From assembly GCA_022769545.1 (NCBI GenBank), contig JALEJS010000049.1, positions 1-64,000 on the forward strand: DNA of 64,000 bases. The letters are read 5' to 3'. A model generated the notes under the pieces. It saw nothing but the letters and a program-made list of their open reading frames with translations. It was not told where the DNA came from and did no database searches. Origin of the DNA: Blautia sp. (GTDB lineage Bacteria > Bacillota > Clostridia > Lachnospirales > Lachnospiraceae). Made by a program: the position numbers and the translations under genes. The first letter of the stretch is position 1, and every line of letters begins with the position of its first letter. Positions 23,802 through 32,498 of this stretch are shown here, in pieces.

Positions 23802-24284
23802 TTAAACCTGTCTCTGGATCTCCAGAATCTTATACTGCATAACACCGGTGGGCAGTTCAACATCCACCACATCTCCGGTCTTTGCGCCGATCAGGGCCTT
23901 TCCTACCGGGGATTCGTTGGAAATTTTTCCCTGAAGGCTGTTCGCCTCTGTGGAACCCACGATTTTCAGCTCCATCTCTTCCTCAAATTCCATATCGTAT
24001 ACGCGGACCTTGCATCCAACGCTGATTTTATCCAGGTCTACTTCATCCTCAACCACAACCTCTGCGTTTTTCAGGATCTTTTCGATTTCCTCAATACGCG
24101 CCTCAATATCTCTCTGTTCATCCTTCGCTGCATCGTACTCTGCATTTTCAGACAGGTCACCCTGCTCTCTTGCCTCTTTGATCTTTTCTGCAACTTCTTT
24201 TCTTTTTACAACCTTCAGATCATGCAGCTCATCCTCTAATTTGCGAAGACCTGCATAAGTCAGTAAATTCTTCTTCTCTTCCAT
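23802..24284 (-). CDS. greA: Transcription elongation factor GreA
   Basis: The protein has 160 aa, the standard length. The N-terminal coiled coil is at about 5-75 (GLRKLEDELHDLK, QGDLSENAEYDAAKDEQ), with the acidic tip residues that enter the RNA polymerase secondary channel and trigger cleavage of backtracked RNA. The C-terminal FKBP-like domain includes SNESPVGKALIGAKTGD. The gene is first in the greA-lysS operon behind a consensus promoter (24382-24410) and a hairpin-bearing leader. Confidence 0.95.
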   Translation of the reverse strand: MEEKKNLLTYAGLRKLEDELHDLKVVKRKEVAEKIKEAREQGDLSENAEYDAAKDEQRDIEARIEEIEKILKNAEVVVEDEVDLDKISVGCKVRVYDMEFEEEMELKIVGSTEANSLQGKISNESPVGKALIGAKTGDVVDVELPTGVMQYKILEIQRQV

Positions 24285-24332
24285 TTGATTTACTTCCTTT
24301 CAACAACCGGAGTTCATGCTTTATTATTGCTT

Positions 24333-24354
24333 TTGCACCTGCGGGCAGGTGCAA
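24333..24354. repeat. Perfect palindrome in the greA leader
   Basis: TTGCACCTGC (24333-24342) and GCAGGTGCAA (24345-24354) pair around two bases. It lies 49 bases upstream of the greA start within the transcribed leader. It has no T-run on the minus strand, so it is more likely an mRNA-stability or regulatory hairpin, or a protein-binding site, than a terminator. Confidence 0.55.
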
Positions 24355-24381
24355 TATCACTAGGATATTCACAATTTCAAT

Positions 24382-24410
24382 ATTATACCCAAAAGAAAAA
24401 GGCTTGTCAA
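24382..24410 (-). promoter_or_regulatory. Consensus sigma-A promoter of greA-lysS
   Basis: On the minus strand TTGACA (24410-24405) and TATAAT (24387-24382) are exactly 17 bases apart. Both boxes match consensus fully. Confidence 0.85.
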
Positions 24411-24519
24411 GCTCGGTTATACTCGGATATAATGACGTTGGGGTCCAAAGATCCCCCACGGATTGTTTCGCATTTCATGCTCCCACAATCCTGCAAAACA
24501 TTCGGAAAGGATTTTTTTT

Positions 24520-25593
24520 ATGAACCTGAAGCAAAAACTGAAAAATATAGACTGCGGCACCTTCAGCACCTACCGCGGTGAGCTCATGGGGCTTGCCATC
24601 ATCAGTATCATGATTTTCCATTTTACCAGTGACATTACAAGGGACACTGCATCGCCGCTGCGCTATTCTCTGTGCAGCTGGTACAATTCACTGGTCAGCA
24701 GCATCGGCGTGGAAGTATTCCTTTTTCTCTCCGGAATGGGATTGTATTTCTCTCTTCGAAACAAGCCGGACATCCATGCGTTTTACCGGAAACGCCTGGT
24801 GCGTATTCTGATTCCCTATATGTTATATGCACCCATCGCATGGATTATTATCGACTGTGTTATTTCTCACCTTTCCCTCGCATGGGTCGTATATGATGTT
24901 ACCATGCTTTCCTTCTGGTTCCAGGGAAGAAAAACCATCTGGTTCATCACATTGATTCTGATCCTCTACATGGTATTTCCTCTGATTTACAACCTTGTGG
25001 AATCCAGACGGCCGACGCTGAACACGCTGATCACTTTTGCCGTGATCGCTTTTATCCTGGAGTGCTATCACCGTGCAAATCCGGCCAGCTACGATATGAC
25101 CTCTATCGCGCTCACCAGAATTCCGATTTTTATCGCCGGTGCCTACTTTGGACGAAAAGTATATGAGAAAGCCCGGCTCACACCGCCCATGGTGATTCTT
25201 GCCTTGGCCGGTCTCGCCCTGAAAGCTGTCAAGCTGTATTTCAACCACATCGGACTGAGAAACCTTCCGGCTTCCCTCGCCACGCTGTCGCAATATATGT
25301 CTTATTATTCCCGCTACCTGGCAGCATGGTATTCTCTGGGACTGATCCTTGCAGCCACTGTCATTCTGGCCCTGCTTCCCATGAAGCGCCTGAAAAAACT
25401 GCTTCGGGCAGCCGGGAAGCTTTCTCTGGAACTGTACATTGTCCACATCACGATCCGCAGAATGCTGGTGTTATCCCCATATCCGGTGCAGTCACTGAAG
25501 TGGTACTGCGGAGTCATTCTTCTGACCATTCCGGTATCCCTGCTCCTTCACCATGTCAGTGACCGGATTCAGCAGAAGCTTCTCAGCCGCTAA
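24520..25593 (+). CDS. Membrane acyltransferase (acyltransferase 3 family)
   Basis: The protein has 357 aa and about ten membrane segments. The N-terminal FSTYRGELMGLAIISIMIFHF contains the His of the acyltransferase-3 family (OatA/WecH-like). It probably transfers an acetyl or other acyl group to a surface sugar; the substrate cannot be seen. The ATG at 24520 follows GGAAAGG by ten bases, and a longer upstream reading lacks a ribosome site. The gene converges with the surface-polymer operon, so it may modify the same polymer, but its own promoter region is separate. Confidence 0.82.
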   Translation: MNLKQKLKNIDCGTFSTYRGELMGLAIISIMIFHFTSDITRDTASPLRYSLCSWYNSLVSSIGVEVFLFLSGMGLYFSLRNKPDIHAFYRKRLVRILIPYMLYAPIAWIIIDCVISHLSLAWVVYDVTMLSFWFQGRKTIWFITLILILYMVFPLIYNLVESRRPTLNTLITFAVIAFILECYHRANPASYDMTSIALTRIPIFIAGAYFGRKVYEKARLTPPMVILALAGLALKAVKLYFNHIGLRNLPASLATLSQYMSYYSRYLAAWYSLGLILAATVILALLPMKRLKKLLRAAGKLSLELYIVHITIRRMLVLSPYPVQSLKWYCGVILLTIPVSLLLHHVSDRIQQKLLSR

Positions 25594-25640
25594 GACCCAT
25601 AGGCGGCACGCTCATACCCATAGACAACACACTCATACAC

Positions 25641-25681
25641 AAAAATGGCAGCGATTCCATAACCTGCGCGGAATCACTGCC
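25641..25681 (-). terminator. Terminator of the surface-polymer operon
   Basis: GGCAGCGATTCC (25647-25658) and GGAATCACTGCC (25670-25681) form a 12-bp stem. In the minus-strand RNA the one mismatch becomes a U-G pair, and T5 follows. Confidence 0.8.
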
Positions 25682-25717
25682 AAAGGGAGTGGTCTTTTTT
25701 TTCTTCTGCCTTTTCAA

Positions 25718-26773
25718 TTATCTCAGCCGTCCGGCTTCTTTTTCAATTTCCAGATAGTCTATCATTCTCCGGAAACCTTCTTCAATCGTATACTGGGGTG
25801 CCCAGCCAAGTCCTCTCAGCCGGCTGCTGTCCAGAATTCCCAGCGTAAACGGTGCACAGCCCTTTGTTCCCCCTTCCGGAATCTGCAGTTCCAGCTTCAG
25901 CTTCCGCTCCGGAGTAATGCGGATCAGAAGCTCTGCCAGCTCCCGGATGGAAACCTTCGCACGCTCATCGGCCATATTGTAAGCAAGCTCATTGCCCTTC
26001 AGCAGTGCATGGAACATTCCGCTGACCACATCGCTGATGTAGGTGTACGTCCGGACCGCTGCCCCTTCGCTTTTCATGACAATGTTTTCATTGAAGATAA
26101 TATTTTTCAGAAAATCCGCCTGCACGCGGCCGTCATAAATGGACATTCCCGGCCCGTAAGTATGCGCCGGTCTGGCAGCCATGGCCCGGAGTCCATACTG
26201 TGCCCGGAAGGATGCACACATCGTCTCTGCCGCCTTTTTCCCTTCCGGATAACAGGATCTTGGATCCAGAGGATCCACAAACCCATAGGTATCCTCTGTA
26301 AACATCTCCTGGTCAGGTCCCGGCTGGCCGTAGATTTCTCTGGAGGATACAAACATATAGCCCTCCGCATTTTTTTCTCTGGCAAGCGAAAGTGTGTAGA
26401 ATGCCCCCAGCGTATTGGCTGCCACAGTGCCCACCGGATCATCCTTCATGATCACCGGGCTGGCCGGGCTGGCCGCATGGATGATATAGTGGACGTCCTG
26501 CTCCAGCTTCATCGGCTGTGTCACATCATGGCAGATAATTTCCACACAGGAGGCTTCGGCAATCTCCTTTTCAACCTTCTTCGCATTTCGAACCACGCCG
26601 ATCACGTGCACATTCATATGCTTCATCTCATTCAGCATAACCAGGGTCCGCACCAGGTAAGAGCCGATCATCCCGCTTGCACCGGTCACCATCACCGTCT
26701 TGTTTTTGAGCTTTTCCCATGGAATATCCTGGTTTACCACATTCCGTGCATCTTCTTCCAAAATTCTGTTCAT
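25718..26773 (-). CDS. NAD-dependent sugar epimerase/dehydratase (extended SDR)
   Basis: The protein has 351 aa. The Rossmann motif TGASGMIG lies near residues 30-37 and the catalytic pair near 170 (Ser in VSSREIYG, Tyr-x3-Lys in CYPEGKKAAE). It resembles UDP-glucuronate decarboxylase / dTDP-glucose dehydratase-type enzymes, but the substrate cannot be deduced. The ATG at 26773 is chosen because AAGGAG lies seven bases upstream; a GTG five codons earlier is poorer. It is the last gene of the operon and should supply an activated sugar for the polymer. Confidence 0.82.
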   Translation of the reverse strand: MNRILEEDARNVVNQDIPWEKLKNKTVMVTGASGMIGSYLVRTLVMLNEMKHMNVHVIGVVRNAKKVEKEIAEASCVEIICHDVTQPMKLEQDVHYIIHAASPASPVIMKDDPVGTVAANTLGAFYTLSLAREKNAEGYMFVSSREIYGQPGPDQEMFTEDTYGFVDPLDPRSCYPEGKKAAETMCASFRAQYGLRAMAARPAHTYGPGMSIYDGRVQADFLKNIIFNENIVMKSEGAAVRTYTYISDVVSGMFHALLKGNELAYNMADERAKVSIRELAELLIRITPERKLKLELQIPEGGTKGCAPFTLGILDSSRLRGLGWAPQYTIEEGFRRMIDYLEIEKEAGRLR

Positions 26774-26784
26774 ATCCGTCTCCT

Positions 26785-28506
26785 TCACTTTTTTCCGAGA
26801 ATGATCTCATCTATGATCCTGTCACTGGCATAGCCATCTGTCCGGTCAAAAGAGTTTTCAATAAAAACCCGGCGTCTCTCTTCTTCAAAATCCTGATTTT
26901 TAATGGTGTCCAGTACCTCATCAAATGTCGTGCAGATTTTTCCGGGAGCAAATTCCTCCAGTCTCCGGTGTACCCCTCTGGTCAGCTGGTAGAAATCTTT
27001 GTCGAAAGCGTAAAAAATCATCGGTTTGTTCTGCAGAGAAAATTCATAAATATTGGAGGAGAAATCTGTGATCAGGATCTCCGTCACATAAAACAGCTCA
27101 TTGATATCCGTTCCTTTTGAAAAGTCGTAAATCCGGTCGCGGTATTCCTGCGGGATTTCCGGAATCTCACGGACAAAAGGATGCATTTTGATCACAAAGG
27201 CATACTCATCCCCGCACATTTCATAGGCAGCCGCAAAGTTCACCTTATCCCATGGATAATACGCGGTCTTCTGTCCATTTCCCCGGAAGGTCGGTGCAAA
27301 CAGAATGATTTTTTTCTCCTTCAGCTGCGGATATTTTTCATAGAATTCTTTCCGAAAGGCCTCTGCCTTTTCCGGCACCATGTAGCCGTCCAGACGGGGA
27401 AGACCATACGGAAGAATGTGATCCTTGGGAATCCCGAAAACCTCCTCATACACCGGAATCAGTCCACGCGCACCCACGATGGCATAATCGTATCTCCGGT
27501 GACAGGAATCGGTGGCATGGGGAGACCCGGTTTTTCCGAATCTGGAATATCCCACGGATTTAAAGCCGACACCTGCATGCCAGAGCTGAATCAGCTTCGT
27601 ACTGTCAATCAGGTCAACCGTCTGAAAAATGGGAACGTAATCATCCACAAAAATATAATCCTGCCGTGCAATCAGAAACAGCAGCCGGAACCAGCTCTTC
27701 GCCTGACGGATGATTCCATCCTCCAGAGTTTTGGAAAAGGAGTAGGAAATTGTGTATTCTTTATCCAGCCCCCGCTCCTTCAGACGGTCATCCAGTGCCT
27801 TCAGATTCCCCCCGATGGGTGTTCTGGTCTCCGACATCAGCAGAATATGCTTTCCGTCCCGCTTCTGTATCTTACACATGATCTGGTAGATCATGTTATA
27901 AATCCGCTTGGAGCTTCGAATCATGATTCCGCGGAGATGACTTTTCATTCCGGTGGTCTCAGCAAACACATCCCGTTTTGCCTGTTTTTTATTTTCCTTC
28001 ATATAGCTGGCATTGATATAGAGAAACATTTCTTCGTCACCGTAGACGATCACCGGCGGCTTTTCCGGATTTTCATTCATTTCCCTGGTCAGCCCTTCCC
28101 CGTTCCGGATTCCGAAGGTGACAACATAAGCGTAATGCTCCGCACAGTACCGGTATACTTTATCCAGGGCGTCCAGTCCGTAGCCGCATTCCGGCAGGAT
28201 CCGCAGAGGATCCGCCTGCTGTGTCGCCTTATTCACGCAGATCAGAAGCCATTTCCCGCTTGGAAGCAGCTTCAGCGAGGGAATATTCACCACATTCATA
28301 ACAATCTCATTTCCGTCAAATTCCAGCGGATAGCGTTCTCCCGTCACCTTTCCCACATAATAGTCATAGTCCCGGAGATTTTCCCCACTGACTTCCATAT
28401 GAAGATAAATATGCTCCCACCATATTTTTTTTACCGCGATGGGAGATGGATTGGAAACACAGAAATTTCCGTTCCGGATTCTTTTCTTTTTCACTCTTTG
28501 TACCAC
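26785..28506 (-). CDS. CDP-ribitol/CDP-glycerol phosphotransferase (TarL/TagF-like)
   Basis: The protein has 573 aa. It has an N-terminal region of about 190 aa and a C-terminal CDP-glycerol glycerophosphotransferase domain (about 215-570), with the family segments LIQLWHAGVGFKSVGYSRFG, LFAPTFRGNG, KMHPFVRE and LITDFSSN. Such enzymes polymerise ribitol-phosphate or glycerol-phosphate units on the inner membrane face. The TarI-like gene in the same operon points to CDP-ribitol as donor. It overlaps the LicD gene upstream. The start is a GTG at 28506 or, as a GTGA overlap, at 28494. Confidence 0.88.
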   Translation of the reverse strand: MVQRVKKKRIRNGNFCVSNPSPIAVKKIWWEHIYLHMEVSGENLRDYDYYVGKVTGERYPLEFDGNEIVMNVVNIPSLKLLPSGKWLLICVNKATQQADPLRILPECGYGLDALDKVYRYCAEHYAYVVTFGIRNGEGLTREMNENPEKPPVIVYGDEEMFLYINASYMKENKKQAKRDVFAETTGMKSHLRGIMIRSSKRIYNMIYQIMCKIQKRDGKHILLMSETRTPIGGNLKALDDRLKERGLDKEYTISYSFSKTLEDGIIRQAKSWFRLLFLIARQDYIFVDDYVPIFQTVDLIDSTKLIQLWHAGVGFKSVGYSRFGKTGSPHATDSCHRRYDYAIVGARGLIPVYEEVFGIPKDHILPYGLPRLDGYMVPEKAEAFRKEFYEKYPQLKEKKIILFAPTFRGNGQKTAYYPWDKVNFAAAYEMCGDEYAFVIKMHPFVREIPEIPQEYRDRIYDFSKGTDINELFYVTEILITDFSSNIYEFSLQNKPMIFYAFDKDFYQLTRGVHRRLEEFAPGKICTTFDEVLDTIKNQDFEEERRRVFIENSFDRTDGYASDRIIDEIILGKK

Positions 28507-29324
28507 ACTTTCATTCTATGATCAATCTGCTTCTCTTTCGGGGGAAGCTTCCAAAAATCCCCGTAAATCTGTCCCAGATACACATCCCATCTGCGGGGCG
28601 CATAATATTGCTTTCCCTCAAATGTTACTTTTGTAAGCGGCAGCACATCCGTCCTCAGGCAGCGTTCTCCGCTGCCGTATATTCCATACGTGATCGCTCC
28701 CACATATCTGGAGGTATCATAATCATATTTTCTGGCGATCCGGTCAATTTTATCCACGATGCGCCAGCTCCCCACCACCTTCATCAGCAGAATCACCGGC
28801 ATTTTCGCCAGCATCCGAAGCGGGGAGGTCCCTTTTCCCAGACGGGCCCTTCCGTTCAGGGCCAGATAGCGCAGCCGTTTCATCTGCCCGGCCAGTTTTT
28901 CTGCTTCCCGGTCATCCTCCGGCCAGCCGTCCTGAGGAAAAATGTCAATAAAAAGATTCAGGATCCGTCCTTCCTCCCGGATATACTGAGAGGTTTCCTT
29001 TTCCAGACGGGTCCTCGTGTTCAGCAATTCACAGTAAGCATTATAAAGCTTCCGGTTTCTGTCTGAAACCGGCTTCAGATCTTTTGAAACAGGCTCCTTT
29101 TCCACAAGCTTCAGGAAACGTTCATAATCCGGACGCGGCATTCCCACATCAATGTCATCGTCCCAGGGAATAAAGCCCTGATGACGCACCGCACCCAGAA
29201 GCGTTCCGCCCACAAGATAATAACGCAGCCCATGCTTTTCACAATACGCCGTAAACTGGTCCAGCATTTCCAAAAGCAGCTGCTGCGTTTCTTTTTTTGA
29301 TAATAATTTTTCTCCGGTATTCAT
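28491..29324 (-). CDS. LicD-family phosphotransferase (second of two)
   Basis: The protein has 277 aa. The nucleotidyltransferase-like LicD signature YYLVGGTLLGAVRHQGFIPW followed by DDDIDVGMPRPDY spans about 36-68, with the metal-binding acidic cluster. LicD proteins transfer phosphocholine or related phospho-groups from a CDP-linked donor to surface sugars. Its stop overlaps the TarL-like start, and it is 12 bp downstream of the other LicD gene. Confidence 0.88.
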   Translation of the reverse strand: MNTGEKLLSKKETQQLLLEMLDQFTAYCEKHGLRYYLVGGTLLGAVRHQGFIPWDDDIDVGMPRPDYERFLKLVEKEPVSKDLKPVSDRNRKLYNAYCELLNTRTRLEKETSQYIREEGRILNLFIDIFPQDGWPEDDREAEKLAGQMKRLRYLALNGRARLGKGTSPLRMLAKMPVILLMKVVGSWRIVDKIDRIARKYDYDTSRYVGAITYGIYGSGERCLRTDVLPLTKVTFEGKQYYAPRRWDVYLGQIYGDFWKLPPKEKQIDHRMKVWYKE

Positions 29325-29336
29325 TTTTTGCTCCGC

Positions 29337-30230
29337 TTAAAGTTTCAGTTTGTATACCACATGGTGCTCCCGCTGCTCCTCCGGCGGCAGCTTTCTGTAA
29401 TCTCCATACAGGTTTTTCAGGTAATGGTCATAATCCCCTGTAACCGGAAACATTCTGTCTTCAAATTTCATCGGCACTGTTTTTAAGAAGGATTCCCTTC
29501 GGTACAGTTCCCCGAAAAAGTGTTTTCTTCCCGACGGCACCACCACATACCCGGAATTCTCGTCTTTGCAACGCATCATACACTTCTGAATTTTTTCATA
29601 CCAGAAACGATGCGCCGGTGCGGCCAGCATTCCCAGAAACCCTTTCATGCGGAAAACCAGACGCGCTTTTGTGTTGCCGTCTGCCAGCGCAAGGAACTCC
29701 TCACGCCACGCATACATGCGATAGCACGACAGAATCAGCAGCCCCAGTTCGGACAGGATTCCGTGGAGCTTTCGTTTCACCGGATTGTCATATGTGTTTT
29801 CAATGGGAAAAATATCTACCTTCACGCCGCAGCGGTCCTCCCGCTGGGCCTGAAACTCCCGGAATATCGTTCCGTTTTTGTGGATCTGAACAAAGGAGCT
29901 CAGATACCCTTCCGTGCGCAGAGGCGCCTCGATATAATATTTATCTCCGTAACGGCGCTGCATCTCGTCCAGAAGCGGATCGATATACCTGCGCGGGACA
30001 TTGAAATCCAGGTCGTCATCCCAGGGAATAAAGCCATGGTGACGCACTGCTCCCAGTGCAGACCCGCCGCCAAGCATATACGGAATTTTATTTTCCTCAC
30101 ACACAGCCGCCACATCGCAGGCAATTTCCAGCGTGATGTTCTTCACGGCATCGATCTCTTCCTGTGTCAGGCGCTTGGCTTTTGACGAGAGCTGTGTTTT
30201 AAAAATTTTGTTGGTCTCTAAAATCGGCAT
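29337..30230 (-). CDS. LicD-family phosphotransferase (first of two)
   Basis: The protein has 297 aa. The signature YMLGGGSALGAVRHHGFIPW with DDDLDFNVPRRY lies near residues 47-79. It differs considerably from the adjacent LicD paralogue (LGGGS rather than VGGTL, different C-terminus), so the pair probably adds groups at two positions or to two acceptors. The ATG at 30230 is chosen: GGAG lies seven bases upstream and it follows the TarI stop by two bases. A longer reading would overlap the TarI gene. Confidence 0.88.
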   Translation of the reverse strand: MPILETNKIFKTQLSSKAKRLTQEEIDAVKNITLEIACDVAAVCEENKIPYMLGGGSALGAVRHHGFIPWDDDLDFNVPRRYIDPLLDEMQRRYGDKYYIEAPLRTEGYLSSFVQIHKNGTIFREFQAQREDRCGVKVDIFPIENTYDNPVKRKLHGILSELGLLILSCYRMYAWREEFLALADGNTKARLVFRMKGFLGMLAAPAHRFWYEKIQKCMMRCKDENSGYVVVPSGRKHFFGELYRRESFLKTVPMKFEDRMFPVTGDYDHYLKNLYGDYRKLPPEEQREHHVVYKLKL

Positions 30231-30232
30231 AA

Positions 30233-31000
30233 TTACGCTCCGCCGTTCTTCCATTTTGCATTCAGGTAATCGGTCAGCCCCAGCCCAAATGCCTGCTCAT
30301 TTTCTTTATACTGGATCAGGGCACGGAACATATATACGTCCTCCGGTGTGGTTACCTTGATGTTTCCCCGGTTTCCCTGCACCATGTGCACCTCTTTTCC
30401 CAGCGTTTTCATAATCGTGCAGGCATCTACCATATTGGTATATCCATTCTCCGACTGGCGGATCTGGTCATGTGCCTCCAGAATATCCTGCAGATGAAAG
30501 CTCTGAGGCGCCTGTGCCGCAAAGGTCTCTTTCCGGAAGGGCACATGCTTCACCTGCTCTCCGTCCTCGCTGAGAAGAATGGTTTCATAGCAAGGCGTAC
30601 AGGTAATGGCACTTCCGTATTTCTGAACACTTTCCACATTTTCCGTGATCACATCATAGGAGACAAAGGGACGCACGCCGTCGTGAAGCAGCACAATGGA
30701 ATCTCCCGGATTTTCCTCTGCCGCTCTTTTCAGTGCGATATAGATGGAATCCTGGGCCGTCTCTCCCCCCGCCATAATTCCGCAGACCTTCGTCAGATGA
30801 TAATCCTCGGTCAGCCGCTGCATATACGGGATGTAATCCTTTATTATGGAAATATAGATTTTGTCAATTTTCTTGTGGAACTCAAACAGCTGAAGTGTAT
30901 GAATAATAATCGGCTTTCCATTCACTTCCAGAAATTGCTTGGGAATGCCGCTTCCCATGCGGACACCGCTGCCGCCCGCAAAGATAATCGCTATATTCAT
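30233..31000 (-). CDS. tarI: Ribitol-5-phosphate cytidylyltransferase-like (TarI/IspD family)
   Basis: The protein has 255 aa. The nucleotide-binding signature FAGGSGVRMGSGIPKQFL lies at about 7-24, with LLHDGVRPF near 104-112 and KVTTPEDVYMF near 214-224. The family makes CDP-activated sugar alcohols (TarI) or CDP-methylerythritol (IspD). I prefer TarI because the gene sits with LicD and TarL-like genes. No TarJ-type reductase for ribulose-5-phosphate is in this operon, so that step would be encoded elsewhere. Confidence 0.85.
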   Translation of the reverse strand: MNIAIIFAGGSGVRMGSGIPKQFLEVNGKPIIIHTLQLFEFHKKIDKIYISIIKDYIPYMQRLTEDYHLTKVCGIMAGGETAQDSIYIALKRAAEENPGDSIVLLHDGVRPFVSYDVITENVESVQKYGSAITCTPCYETILLSEDGEQVKHVPFRKETFAAQAPQSFHLQDILEAHDQIRQSENGYTNMVDACTIMKTLGKEVHMVQGNRGNIKVTTPEDVYMFRALIQYKENEQAFGLGLTDYLNAKWKNGGA

Positions 31001-31009
31001 AACATTCTC

Positions 31010-32497
31010 CTATCTCACCGCATTAATTTTTTCTTCTCCTGCATAAAAGGAAACCGCATCCACCACATTTTCCTTTTCATTGTCATACACCACGAAATTA
31101 ATTCCAAGACGGTTTACCGCCTTTTCTTTCCCGTCGATCACAATGGAACAGGTTTCCCCTGCATCTGCACCGCTGCTGCTGATGACATAATTGCTTCGTC
31201 CCTCTCTCAGAAGTCCCTGCAGAGATACGGTTTCCACCTGAAGCTTCTCCTGCACGCCATCCGAAGAGATCACTGCACAGTAGCTGCAGGTGGGATATCC
31301 GGTCAGATCTGTCTCCAGACCAAGCTCCTTCATCTTTTTCACCATCTCCGGACGGATATTTTCCGCACCGCTTCCTTTTACCGCCACAAAAACCGTATAA
31401 CGGTCACTGTCCTTAATCCGGTCTATATATTCGGAGAAATCTTCCGTCCAGGCAAGCTGACAGTTGTTCACCACCGCTCTGTATTCCTCTTCTCCGGCAT
31501 TCCACTCCTCATCCGTATGGGCTTCCAGCCCGTATTCCTCAGACAGTACCTTTCCCACATAATCCGTGATTTTTGCCGCTCCCACAAAGTTGCAGTGCTT
31601 GTTGTCCGCCATGTCTTCACTGTAGACCAGGCCGGCATCCTCATAGAGCGTCTTTTCATTGAAATCCAGAAGCTTCAGATCATATTCACGGGTATAATCC
31701 TTCAGTGTATTGTACTGTTCCACACGCCGGGCCTCATAAGGTACGTTCATAAGAATCAGATCTATGTTCTCATCTCTGCACAGACGGACCATTCTCTGGA
31801 AATATTCCAGCATCAGAGAATGGAACGCTTCTCTCTCCTCCGAGCTGCCCTCCTCATACGGTTCAAAATCACTTTCATACTTTGAGTTCAGCGCCGTATA
31901 TCCTTTCAGGGCCGGGTTGTCATCCAGTTTTCCGTAAGAGAAATCATCCTCATCCAGATCAACCCAGCGGCTGTGGAAACGGATATTCGGCAGATAATAG
32001 CTGGCAATGCTCTCCTCCGGATCCAGCGCACAGACGGTTCGGATCGCTTCCCGCTTCACCGGTCCCCATTTCATGAAATCCAGAACATATCTGGTATATG
32101 GCTCCGAGGAATTCAGTGCCTCCTCCGGCATATAATCAAACAGAACATACGTCTCCAGCACCACCGCTTTGGGAGACTGAAAACGCAGTGCTTCTTTCAG
32201 AAGGAAATAGGACATCACCACGTTCTGACGGGCACTGCCGAGATTATAACTGGTAATTCCGTAATCGTCATACAGCACCTGAGGAATCAGCGTTGACGCC
32301 GAACGGCTGCTTCCCAGGAACAGTACGTCAACAGATTCCTCCGGAAGATTATAAAAATTCAGAAACGTATTGGAAGAAGTCCATGTTTCATTATAGCCTC
32401 GTTTTTCCACAAGGATCCTGTTCACTCCAAACAGACAGATTCCCAGGATTGCCAGAAATATCACACACTTCAGGGCAAACTTTATTTTTCTCAGCAC
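31010..32497 (-). CDS. SGNH-hydrolase-like surface polymer acylation protein (DltD/AlgX-like)
   Basis: The protein has 495 aa. One N-terminal membrane anchor (about 7-25, FALKCVIFLAILGICLFG) precedes an extracellular SGNH-like domain with VLFLGSSRSAS carrying the candidate Ser, and a later Asp-x2-His-like segment (DNKHCNF). It is paired with an MBOAT gene, as in DltB/DltD or alginate acetylation systems, so it probably finishes O-acyl or D-alanyl transfer outside the membrane. The start is taken as GTG at 32497, with GGAGG eight bases upstream and one base after the MBOAT stop; an ATG at 32512 has a poor ribosome site. Confidence 0.8.
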   Translation of the reverse strand: MLRKIKFALKCVIFLAILGICLFGVNRILVEKRGYNETWTSSNTFLNFYNLPEESVDVLFLGSSRSASTLIPQVLYDDYGITSYNLGSARQNVVMSYFLLKEALRFQSPKAVVLETYVLFDYMPEEALNSSEPYTRYVLDFMKWGPVKREAIRTVCALDPEESIASYYLPNIRFHSRWVDLDEDDFSYGKLDDNPALKGYTALNSKYESDFEPYEEGSSEEREAFHSLMLEYFQRMVRLCRDENIDLILMNVPYEARRVEQYNTLKDYTREYDLKLLDFNEKTLYEDAGLVYSEDMADNKHCNFVGAAKITDYVGKVLSEEYGLEAHTDEEWNAGEEEYRAVVNNCQLAWTEDFSEYIDRIKDSDRYTVFVAVKGSGAENIRPEMVKKMKELGLETDLTGYPTCSYCAVISSDGVQEKLQVETVSLQGLLREGRSNYVISSSGADAGETCSIVIDGKEKAVNRLGINFVVYDNEKENVVDAVSFYAGEEKINAVR

Positions 32498-32498
32498 G

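Noticed and set aside
25553-28521. Long plus-strand ORFs opposite the epimerase and TarL-like genes
   Set aside because: Antisense shadows of well-supported genes, with biased composition and no start signals.
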